The notes under the pieces are model-generated. The model was not told the origin of the DNA and did no database searches. It saw only the letters and a program-made list of their open reading frames with translations. Position numbers and translations under genes: made by a program. Source: Akkermansia muciniphila (GTDB lineage: Bacteria > Verrucomicrobiota > Verrucomicrobiia > Verrucomicrobiales > V1-33). From it: a stretch of 5,286 nucleotides of DNA. The stretch is from positions 1-5,286 of the forward strand of contig CALQKQ020000281.1 of the NCBI GenBank assembly GCA_943331195.2, written 5' to 3'. This document shows positions 1 to 5,286 of the stretch, one piece after another (the stretch's first letter is position 1; each line of letters starts with the position of its first letter).

Positions 1-33
1 CTTGCCTTTGCGGCCCCGCGGCGCCCGCGCTAG
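1..33 (+). CDS. Possible 3' end of an upstream gene (partial)
   Basis: Frame 1 is open from the window edge and ends at a TAG at 31-33, giving a ten-residue tail, LAFAAPRRPR. The stop lies 12 bases before the threonine aldolase start, which would suit a compact gene order. The piece is too short to identify, and an open frame of 30 bases is expected by chance in GC-rich DNA. It could equally be untranslated leader. The TAG also overlaps the candidate ribosome binding site of the next gene. Confidence 0.22.
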   Translation, partial: LAFAAPRRPR

Positions 34-36
34 GAA
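31..36 (+). promoter_or_regulatory. Candidate ribosome binding site for the threonine aldolase gene
   Basis: TAGGAA holds an AGGA core at 32-35, ten bases before the ATG at 46. It is the only purine-rich patch in an otherwise C-rich leader. Together with the close match of the protein N-terminus to E. coli LtaE, it supports the start at 46. The other two genes in the window show no comparable site. Confidence 0.5.
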
Positions 37-45
37 CCGCCAGCC

Positions 46-1113
46 ATGCCCGCCCTCGACTTCCGCAGCGACACCGTCACCCTGCCCACTCCCGCCATGC
101 GCGCGGCGATGATGGAGGCCCCGCTTGGGGACGACGTCTTTGGAGACGATCCTACCGTGATCGCCCTGCAAGATTCCCTCGCCGCCCGCCTCGGCTTCGC
201 CGCCGCCCTCTTCTGCCCCACCGGCACCCAAAGCAATCTCTGCGCCCTCATGGCCCACTGCGGGCGCGGCGACGAATACCTCGTCGGCCAAGACGCCCAT
301 ACCTACAAATACGAAGGCGGTGGCGCCGCCGTCCTCGGCAGCATCCAGCCCCAACCTCTCGAAAACGCCCCTGACGGATCCCTTCCTCTCGACAAAATCG
401 CCGCCGCTATCAAGCCTGACGACCCTCACTTCGCCCGCACCCGCCTCCTCGCTTTGGAAAATACCATCGGCGGCAAAGTCCTCCCCCCGGATTCCGTCCA
501 AGCTGCCCTCGCCTTAGCCCGCCACCACGGCCTCGCCACCCACCTCGACGGCGCCCGCTTCTTCAATGCCGCCGTCGCTTCCGCCCCCACCCCCGCCTCC
601 CTCCCCGCCACCGAACGCCGCCTCCTCGAAAACTTCGACAGCGTCTCCATCTGCCTCAGCAAAGCCCTCGGCGCCCCCGCCGGCTCCGTCCTCCTCGGCT
701 CCACCGACCTCATCCGCCGCGCCCTCCGCATCCGCAAAATGCTCGGCGGCGGCCTCCGCCAATCCGGCATCCTCGCCGCCGCCGGCCTCCACGCCCTCCA
801 ACACCACGTCCTCCGCCTCGCCGACGACCACCACCACGCCAGCCTCCTCGCCCAGCTCCTCCGCGCCATTCCCGGCCTCACCGTCGACGGCCCCCACACC
901 AACATGGTTTTCGTCTCCCTCCCCCCCGACCAAGCCGCCCCCCTCGCCGCCTTCCTCAAACAGCGCCACATCCTTATCGCCCCCTCCCCCCGTCTCCGCC
1001 TCGTCACCCACCTCGGCCTCGACGCCCCCGCCATCCAAGAAACCGCCGCCGCCTTCGCCGCCTTCTTCGCCCCCTCCAGCGCCCGCGCTCCCTCCCCAAG
1101 CACGCTCGCCTAA
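46..1113 (+). CDS. ltaE: Low-specificity L-threonine aldolase
   Basis: This 355-residue cytosolic PLP enzyme should cleave L-threonine and L-allo-threonine to glycine and acetaldehyde, linking threonine breakdown to glycine and one-carbon supply. The sequence follows E. coli LtaE (333 aa) nearly throughout. It shows the N-terminal FRSDTVTLPT block, GDDVFGDDPT, the PTGTQSN cofactor-binding turn, His85 in QDAHTYKYE (the residue that stacks on PLP), and GSIQPQPL. It also has Asp168 and Arg171 in HLDGAR, the Schiff-base lysine Lys206 in CLSKALG, the GGGLRQSG segment, and Arg318 in RLRLVTH, which corresponds to the substrate-carboxylate arginine. The start matches the family start to within a few residues. 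The extra length is mostly a C-terminal tail rich in Ala, Pro and Ser. No neighbour has an obvious link to threonine or glycine metabolism. The first 45 codons contain more G-ending codons than the rest of the gene. Confidence 0.95.
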   Translation: MPALDFRSDTVTLPTPAMRAAMMEAPLGDDVFGDDPTVIALQDSLAARLGFAAALFCPTGTQSNLCALMAHCGRGDEYLVGQDAHTYKYEGGGAAVLGSIQPQPLENAPDGSLPLDKIAAAIKPDDPHFARTRLLALENTIGGKVLPPDSVQAALALARHHGLATHLDGARFFNAAVASAPTPASLPATERRLLENFDSVSICLSKALGAPAGSVLLGSTDLIRRALRIRKMLGGGLRQSGILAAAGLHALQHHVLRLADDHHHASLLAQLLRAIPGLTVDGPHTNMVFVSLPPDQAAPLAAFLKQRHILIAPSPRLRLVTHLGLDAPAIQETAAAFAAFFAPSSARAPSPSTLA

Positions 1114-1129
1114 GTTGCTCATCAGCAAC
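1114..1129 (+). terminator. Small hairpin just after the ltaE stop, possible weak terminator
   Basis: GTTGCT at 1114-1119 pairs perfectly with AGCAAC at 1124-1129 around a four-base loop, CATC. It begins at the base after the TAA. The stem has only six pairs, and no run of T follows; the next bases are GTGTTATAAG. It is therefore a poor intrinsic terminator and might instead protect the mRNA 3' end or be chance. Its mixed base content stands out from the GC-rich DNA on both sides. Confidence 0.25.
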
Positions 1130-1150
1130 GTGTTATAAGCCAAGGACCTC

Positions 1151-1235
1151 CGCGGGCTTGACGCCGCGCCCGGCCGGGAAGCCTGGACCCCTGGGAAACC
1201 TTCCCCGCGCCCTCCCCGGGTCTGCGCCGCCCGGG
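1151..1235. other. Cluster of GC-rich inverted repeats
   Basis: Several pairings can be read directly. CGCGG at 1151-1155 pairs with CCGCG at 1164-1168 over an eight-base loop. The ten-base palindrome CCCGGCCGGG lies at 1169-1178. GGGAAG at 1176-1181 pairs with CTTCCC at 1200-1205. CCCGGG at 1215-1220 pairs with CCCGGG at 1230-1235, and there CCCGGGTC also occurs twice as a direct repeat. Some of these exclude each other. At this GC content short stems arise easily, so a structured RNA is possible but unproven. I do not recognise any RNA family. Confidence 0.3.
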
Positions 1236-1255
1236 TCCTGCCCGCCTCCTTGCCC

Positions 1256-1289
1256 CCTTCGGCCTGCCCCCTCTCCCAGGCACCGAAGG
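1256..1289. repeat. Inverted repeat able to form an 11-pair hairpin
   Basis: CCTTCGG at 1256-1262 pairs with CCGAAGG at 1283-1289, and the inner CCTG at 1263-1266 pairs with CAGG at 1277-1280. This leaves a two-base bulge (CA, 1281-1282) and a ten-base C-rich loop. It is the longest pairing I see between the genes. No T-run follows, so a standard terminator is unlikely on the + strand. It could be part of a structured leader, a protein-binding site or chance. Confidence 0.4.
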
Positions 1290-1370
1290 CCTGGCCGACC
1301 CCGCCCCCCGCCAATCCGGCCCCGGAAAGTCTTGCCACCGCTGCGGGGGCCCCTCACACTACCACTTCCC

Positions 1371-1402
1371 CCTCCGGCGCCTCCGCCCTCCGGCGCTTCC
1401 GC
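1371..1402. repeat. Tandem duplication of a 16-base unit
   Basis: CCTCCGGCGCCTCCGC at 1371-1386 is followed directly by CCTCCGGCGCTTCCGC at 1387-1402, with a single C/T difference at position 11 of the unit. Each copy also contains a degenerate half-length repeat built on the word CTCCG. It lies just upstream of the candidate promoter, where it might be a slippage product or a regulator site. Nothing further supports a function. Confidence 0.6.
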
Positions 1403-1403
1403 A

Positions 1404-1431
1404 TTGAGATTTTCCACTTCACACGAATACT
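1404..1431 (+). promoter_or_regulatory. Candidate sigma-70-type promoter for the acyl-ACP synthetase and hydrolase genes
   Basis: TTGAGA at 1404-1409 matches the -35 consensus at five of six bases. AATACT at 1426-1431 matches the -10 consensus at four of six, with a spacer of 16; TACTAA at 1428-1433 is an alternative at 18. It sits in the most AT-rich stretch between the genes and would give a leader of about 50 bases before the start at 1491. Such matches occur by chance, and promoter preferences of this organism are unknown. Confidence 0.35.
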
Positions 1432-1460
1432 AACCCAGCTGGCGCTCCCCTGCCCTCAGC

Positions 1461-1490
1461 CCCGCTCCCCTTTCCCCCTCCCTCACCTCC
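1461..1490 (+). promoter_or_regulatory. Pyrimidine tract before the start, no Shine-Dalgarno site
   Basis: Of the 30 bases directly before the ATG at 1491, 28 are C or T. The only purines are a G at 1464 and an A at 1485. No sequence here can pair with the anti-Shine-Dalgarno end of 16S rRNA, so initiation would depend on an unstructured leader or another mechanism. The tract contains few bases able to pair with itself, which fits an open leader. Confidence 0.55.
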
Positions 1491-3644
1491 ATGCCCCATA
1501 CTCTTTCTTCTTCCCGCGGTGTCATGGTCTTGCACCCCGAACTCCTCAGCGCCAGCGGCGTCCTCCTCATCCCCGCCCGCTTGCAGGCCTCCGACCTCCC
1601 CCGCCTCGCCAAACTCGTCGGCAGCCGCTCCCTCACCCTCCTCATTGAACCCGGATCCGCCTACGCCCCCGACACCGCCGCCGCCCTCCAGGCCCTCCAC
1701 CTCCCCACCCTCGAGCGCGGCCTCCCCAGCACCGCCACTGCCCTCCAAGCCGCCCTGCGCCAAGCCGCCGTCCTCTACGTCCCCCCCACCGTCACCGCCC
1801 CCCGCGCTGCCAGCCTCGCCATCCCCCACCTTCTCCTCGAAGACCTCTGCCACCTCGGCGTCCCCCTCCAACCCATCGGCGTCGACTATCCCCGCAGCGA
1901 AGTCCTCTCCATCGAAGTCGGCCCCACCCCACCCGACGTCGTCTACGCCCTCGGCCCCGTCCTCCCCGCCCCAGCCGTCACCTATCCCGCCATCCAGGCC
2001 GCCCTCATCGCCGCCAGCGCCGCCGCCTTCGCCACTCGCCCTTCCCTCGACTTCTCCCTCGGCCGCCTCCTCCTCGAAGGCTTCAAAAAACACGGTGCCA
2101 CCAGTCAAGTCGTCGACGGCCTCGACGGCTCCTCCACCTCCTACTCCAAAATCTTCGCCGCCGCCGCCGCCCTCGCCGGCCTCATCAAAAAAGAAACCTC
2201 CAAAGAACGCATCGGCATCGCCCTCCCCCCAGGCCGCGCCGGCCTCATCGCCAATATCGCCGCCGTCCTCGCCAACAAAATCCCCGTCAATTTTAACTTC
2301 ACCGCCGGCAAGGAATCCATCGAAAGCGCCCTCCGCCAAAGCGACATCGACCGCTTCCTCACCGCCGACTCCTTTGTCAGGAAAGTGCAGAGCTTCCCCT
2401 GGCCCCCCACCCGCCAGCTCATCTTCCTCGAGCGCGTCATGCCCCCCTTGCAGCCCAAAATCCTGCAATGGCTCGCCGCCCTCAAGCTCCTCCCCGTCTC
2501 CTTCCTCGCCAAACTCCTCGGCCTCTCCTCCACCGGCGGCGACCGCGAAGCCACTCTCCTCTTCACCAGCGGCAGCTCCGGCGAACCCAAAGGCGTCGTC
2601 CTCAGCCACCGCAATATCGTCAGCAACGTCACCCAATTCGCCCTCCGCTTAGGCCTCCCCTCCGCAGACAAAATCCTCGGCTCCCTCCCCCTCTTCCACT
2701 CCCTCGGCGGCACCGTGACCATCTGGTTCCCCATCATCCAGGGCCACCCCCTCGTCACCTTCCCCAGCCCCCTCGAAGTCATCAAATTGGCAGAATTGGT
2801 CGAAAAACACCACGTCTCCCTCATGCTCAGCACCCCCACCTTCCTCCGCGGCTACCTCAAACGCGTCAAGGTCGAGCAACTCGCCAGCCTCAAACTCATC
2901 GTCACCGGCGCCGAAAAACTCCCCGCCAACCTCGAAGAAGAATTCCTCAAAAAATTCGGCAAACCCGTCATGGAAGGCTACGGCCTCACCGAAACCAGCC
3001 CCGCCACCAACTTCAACCTCCCCGAGCCCACCGCCTCCCCCTGGCCCATCCTCCCCACCCGCCGCCTCGGCTCCGTCGGCCCCCTCCTCCCCGGCCTCGC
3101 CATCAAAATCACCGACCCCATCACCGAAGCCGACCTCCCCATCAACCAGCCAGGCATGATCTGGCTCAAAGGCCCCAACGTCTTCAAAGGCTACCTCAAA
3201 CAACCCCGCAAAACCGAAGACGTCCTCCGCCAAGACTGGTTCCTCACCGGCGATATCGGCCGCCTCGACCCCGACGGCTTCCTCTTCATCGAAGGCCGCC
3301 TCAGCCGCTTCTCCAAAATCGGCGGCGAAATGGTCCCCCACGAAACCGTCGAAGAACACATCACCCGCGCCATGCACCTCGAAGGCGAAGCCGAACGCCG
3401 CATCGCCGTCGTCGGCATCCCCGACGACGACAAAGGCGAAGCCCTCGTCCTCCTCAGCACCGTCTCCAGCGAAGCCGTTAAACAAGAAATCATCCAACTC
3501 CGCTACACCCTCCTCGAACGCGGCGTCCCCTCCCTCTGGATCCCCAAACGCCTCGTCCGCGTCGAACAAATCCCCGTCCTCGCCAGCGGCAAACTCGACC
3601 TCAAAGCCTGCGAAAAATTGGCCGCCGCCCGCCCCCTCAGTTAA
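1491..3644 (+). CDS. Aas-like acyl-ACP synthetase with degenerate N-terminal acyltransferase domain
   Basis: The 717-residue protein has nearly the length of E. coli Aas (719 aa), a membrane-associated enzyme that joins a PlsC-type acyltransferase to an ATP-dependent acyl-ACP synthetase. The ANL half, from about residue 200, is intact. It has the P-loop TSGSSGEPK at 359-367, PLFHS at 400-404, TGAEKL at 472-477, GYGLTETSP at 496-504, TGD at 586-588, the GR...K hinge region at 602-609 with KIGGEM, and the C-terminal catalytic Lys701 in ASGKLD. PLFHS, GAEKL, GYG-TE and F-KI-GEM all resemble E. coli Aas. It should therefore activate free fatty acid with ATP and load it onto ACP or a similar thiol. 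Residues 14-180 look like a PlsC domain lacking its catalytic motifs: Arg30 replaces the HX4D His (Asp35 is kept), and VPPT at 97-100 stands where FPEG is expected. Met12 at 1524 is an alternative start. A plain acyl-CoA ligase role cannot be excluded. Confidence 0.88.
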   Translation: MPHTLSSSRGVMVLHPELLSASGVLLIPARLQASDLPRLAKLVGSRSLTLLIEPGSAYAPDTAAALQALHLPTLERGLPSTATALQAALRQAAVLYVPPTVTAPRAASLAIPHLLLEDLCHLGVPLQPIGVDYPRSEVLSIEVGPTPPDVVYALGPVLPAPAVTYPAIQAALIAASAAAFATRPSLDFSLGRLLLEGFKKHGATSQVVDGLDGSSTSYSKIFAAAAALAGLIKKETSKERIGIALPPGRAGLIANIAAVLANKIPVNFNFTAGKESIESALRQSDIDRFLTADSFVRKVQSFPWPPTRQLIFLERVMPPLQPKILQWLAALKLLPVSFLAKLLGLSSTGGDREATLLFTSGSSGEPKGVVLSHRNIVSNVTQFALRLGLPSADKILGSLPLFHSLGGTVTIWFPIIQGHPLVTFPSPLEVIKLAELVEKHHVSLMLSTPTFLRGYLKRVKVEQLASLKLIVTGAEKLPANLEEEFLKKFGKPVMEGYGLTETSPATNFNLPEPTASPWPILPTRRLGSVGPLLPGLAIKITDPITEADLPINQPGMIWLKGPNVFKGYLKQPRKTEDVLRQDWFLTGDIGRLDPDGFLFIEGRLSRFSKIGGEMVPHETVEEHITRAMHLEGEAERRIAVVGIPDDDKGEALVLLSTVSSEAVKQEIIQLRYTLLERGVPSLWIPKRLVRVEQIPVLASGKLDLKACEKLAAARPLS

Positions 3645-3660
3645 GCCCCCGCCGCCCGCC

Positions 3661-5286
3661 ATGCCCCTCCTCCCTCGCTCCTTCCGCCCCGCCTTCCTCC
3701 TCGCCGCCGCCCTCCTCCTCACCTCCCACGCCCCCGCCGCCCCCCCTCCCGACCACCGCCTCGCCCCCCTCCAAGACCTCAACGGCGACTTCTCCTTCAC
3801 CCCCCCCGCCACCCGCGCCGCCTGGGACCAGCGCGCCGCCCACCTCCGCCTCCACACCCAACTCGCCCTCGGCCTCCTCCCCCTCCCCGATCCCTGCCCC
3901 CTCCAAGCCGTCATCCATAGCCCCCGCCTCCTCGACGGCTACTCCATCGAAAAAGTCTTCTTCCAAGCCCTCCCCGGCTTCTTCGTCACCGGCAACCTCT
4001 ACCGCCCCCTCGGCCTCTCCGGCCCCCTCCCCGCCGTCCTCTCCCCCCACGGCCATTGGCCCAACGGCCGCTTCATGCGCGCCTCCGACGCCGAAGTCGC
4101 CCAACAACTCGCCTCCCACGGCGAACTCCGCGAAGACGCCGCCCGCAGCCCCCTCCAAGCCCGCTGCGTCCACCTCGCCCGCATGGGCTGCCTCGTCTTC
4201 CACTACGACATGATCGGCTACGCCGACAGCCTCCAACTCTCCCAAGCCCTCGCCCACCAGTTCAAAGCCCAACGCCCCGCCCCCGCCGACCCCGCCCTCT
4301 GGGCCCTCTTCAGCGCCCCCGCCGAAGCCCGCCTCCAATCCATCCTCGGCCTCCAAACCTACTCCAGCATCCGCGCCCTCGACTTCCTCACCAGCCTTCC
4401 CGAAGTCGACCCCGCCCGCCTCGGCGTCACCGGCGCCAGCGGCGGCGCCACCCAGTCCTTCCTCCTCGCCGCCGTCGACCCCAGACCCGCCGCCCTCTTC
4501 CCCGCCGTCATGGTCTCCACCGGCATGCAAGGCGGCTGCACCTGCGAAAACGCCAGCCTCCTCCGCATCGGCACCGGCAACGTCGAACTCGCCGCCCTCT
4601 TCGCCCCCAAACCCGCCCACTACACCGCCGCCGACGACTGGACGAAAAACTTCAGCTCCCAAGGCTTCCCCCAACTCCAAGAAATCTACCGCCTCACCGG
4701 TGCCCCCGCCAACGTCGCCCTCCTCAGCCGCACCGAATTCCCTCACAACTACAACCTCCCCAGCCGCCTCGCCATGTATCAATGGATGGCCCTCCACCTC
4801 CACACCCCGCGCCCCGCCCCCACCGCCGAATCCCCCTTCACCCTCCTCTCCCCCGCCGAACTCTCCGTCTGGGACGCCGACCACCCCGCCCCAACCCCCG
4901 CCGACCCCGCCTTCGAACCAAACCTCCTCCGCCAATCCCACACCTCCGACGCCCGCCTCATCGCCGCCCAACCCCAAATCATCGACCAAGCCCTCCCCCT
5001 CCTCCTCGGCCGCTCCTGGTCCGAAACCGCCCGCCGCCCCTTCTCCTGGCTCCCCGACCCCGCCACCTCCCTCCCCTCCCTCCCCGGCAAGCCCCAACGC
5101 ATCGCCGGCACCCTCGCCCACGGTGCCCCCTCCGAATCCCTCCGCTGCGCCTTCCTCTACCCCTCCCCCTGGTCCGGTAACCTCCTCATCCACTTAGGCC
5201 CCGAAGACCTCACCGACCCCCGCGTCCTCCGCGCCCTCGCCGCCGGCGATGCCGTCGCCTTCCCCTCCCTCTTCACCGACCCCGCC
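3661..5286 (+). CDS. Predicted secreted alpha/beta hydrolase, acetylxylan-esterase-like (partial, 3' end beyond window)
   Basis: The frame is open for 542 codons from the ATG at 3661 to the window edge. Residues 1-26 look like a Sec signal peptide: Arg6 and Arg9, a hydrophobic stretch at 10-21, and an A-P-A cleavage site at 24-26, so the product is probably exported. The fold markers of a serine esterase follow in order: PGFFVTGNLYRP at 105-116, the probable oxyanion-hole segment PHGHWPNG at 129-136, HYDMIGYADS at 181-190, and the nucleophile elbow GASGG at 258-262 with Ser260. Next come QGGCTCEN at 290-297, the probable acid Asp325 or Asp326 in AADDW, and His362 in PHNYN. I recall very similar proteins, annotated as acetylxylan esterase or alpha/beta hydrolase, from Planctomycetes and Verrucomicrobia. 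Removal of acetyl or other ester groups from polysaccharide is a reasonable but unproven role. The start lies 16 bases after the synthetase stop with no Shine-Dalgarno site, suggesting co-transcription. From 380 onward I recognise no domain. Confidence 0.85.
   Translation, partial: MPLLPRSFRPAFLLAAALLLTSHAPAAPPPDHRLAPLQDLNGDFSFTPPATRAAWDQRAAHLRLHTQLALGLLPLPDPCPLQAVIHSPRLLDGYSIEKVFFQALPGFFVTGNLYRPLGLSGPLPAVLSPHGHWPNGRFMRASDAEVAQQLASHGELREDAARSPLQARCVHLARMGCLVFHYDMIGYADSLQLSQALAHQFKAQRPAPADPALWALFSAPAEARLQSILGLQTYSSIRALDFLTSLPEVDPARLGVTGASGGATQSFLLAAVDPRPAALFPAVMVSTGMQGGCTCENASLLRIGTGNVELAALFAPKPAHYTAADDWTKNFSSQGFPQLQEIYRLTGAPANVALLSRTEFPHNYNLPSRLAMYQWMALHLHTPRPAPTAESPFTLLSPAELSVWDADHPAPTPADPAFEPNLLRQSHTSDARLIAAQPQIIDQALPLLLGRSWSETARRPFSWLPDPATSLPSLPGKPQRIAGTLAHGAPSESLRCAFLYPSPWSGNLLIHLGPEDLTDPRVLRALAAGDAVAFPSLFTDPA

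Larger units (their letters stand above)
1114..1490. other. 377-base intergenic region without a supported gene
   Basis: I find no credible protein here. The open frames that cross it encode only Pro/Arg- or Gly-rich low-complexity peptides with no start signal. The first two thirds (to about 1370) are very GC-rich, carry more G than the flanking coding DNA, and contain several inverted repeats. The last third holds a tandem 16-base duplication, a locally AT-richer patch with a candidate promoter, and a pyrimidine tract. The separation suggests that the genes downstream form their own transcription unit. Confidence 0.6.

Noticed and set aside
1114..1140. Intrinsic terminator after ltaE as a firm call
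   Set aside because: The stem has six pairs and no T-run follows, so it is listed only as a weak candidate.
514..1338. 274-codon Gly/Glu-rich open frame on the - strand over the ltaE 3' half and intergenic region
   Set aside because: It mostly mirrors ltaE and runs into the intergenic DNA without any domain or start signal.
1322..1350. GGAAAGTC-containing stretch, considered as part of an RNase P RNA or other housekeeping RNA
   Set aside because: The short word resembles a conserved RNase P RNA segment, but the partner segments and overall fold are not present in the 377 bases available.
1158..1433. Pro-rich open frame on the + strand in the intergenic region, considered as a small gene or pseudogene
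   Set aside because: The peptide is almost only Pro, Arg, Ala and Leu, with no ribosome binding site and no resemblance to a protein family. The codons lack the strict C/A third-position pattern of the real genes.
1419..2636. 405-codon open frame on the - strand, Gly/Asp/Glu-rich
   Set aside because: It is antisense to the well-supported synthetase, has low-complexity acidic composition and no recognisable domain. It is an artefact of the lack of G at third positions.
2649..3914. 421-codon open frame on the - strand spanning the synthetase and hydrolase genes
   Set aside because: It crosses the boundary of two real genes, and its composition changes with the frame it shadows. It has no motif and no ribosome binding site that I can support.
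4056..5180. 374-codon Pro/Arg-rich open frame on the + strand
   Set aside because: It is a frame-shifted reading of the hydrolase, and the Pro/Arg/His content follows from shifted CTC/GCC/CCC codons. The frame in use is the one with the esterase motifs.
3637..5193. 518-codon open frame on the - strand, Gly/Glu/Ala/Val-rich
   Set aside because: It lies antisense to the hydrolase, which has a signal peptide, a catalytic triad and family motifs. The Gly/Glu-rich composition is what results from reading C- and A-ending codons backwards, and no fold motif is visible.

Overview
The window is a very GC-rich, strongly C-biased bacterial segment with three genes on the + strand and no convincing gene on the - strand. 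The order is a low-specificity L-threonine aldolase (46-1113), a 377-base intergenic region, an Aas-type acyl-ACP synthetase (1491-3644), and, 16 bases later, a predicted secreted alpha/beta hydrolase of the acetylxylan-esterase-like kind. The hydrolase starts at 3661 and is still open at the window edge. A possible last codon run of an upstream gene ends at 33.

The hydrolase resembles large esterases that I associate with Planctomycetes and Verrucomicrobia. Codon use also hints at that superphylum: pyrimidine-ending codons are almost all C-ending, while Lys, Glu and Gln mostly use AAA, GAA and CAA despite the high GC. A verrucomicrobial source is my best guess, from family memory and composition only. 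The bias leaves the sense strand poor in G. It also opens long false frames: Gly/Glu/Ala-rich on the - strand and Pro/Ser/Arg-rich on the + strand.

The threonine aldolase has a plausible Shine-Dalgarno site and an ordinary full-length PLP fold. The intergenic region has two parts. Positions 1114-1370 are GC-rich with several inverted repeats. Positions 1371-1490 hold a 16-base tandem duplication, a more AT-rich patch with a candidate promoter, and a pyrimidine tract leading to the next start. The second and third genes lie close enough to be co-transcribed. Neither has a visible Shine-Dalgarno site.

The most interesting point is in the acyl-ACP synthetase. The protein has almost the length of E. 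coli Aas (719 aa) and a well-preserved adenylating half. Its N-terminal acyltransferase half seems to have lost the catalytic His of the HX4D motif (Arg30 instead) and the FPEG-type motif. It may therefore be a synthetase-only descendant of a bifunctional enzyme. I see no CRISPR array, tRNA, rRNA, transposase or other obvious new system.
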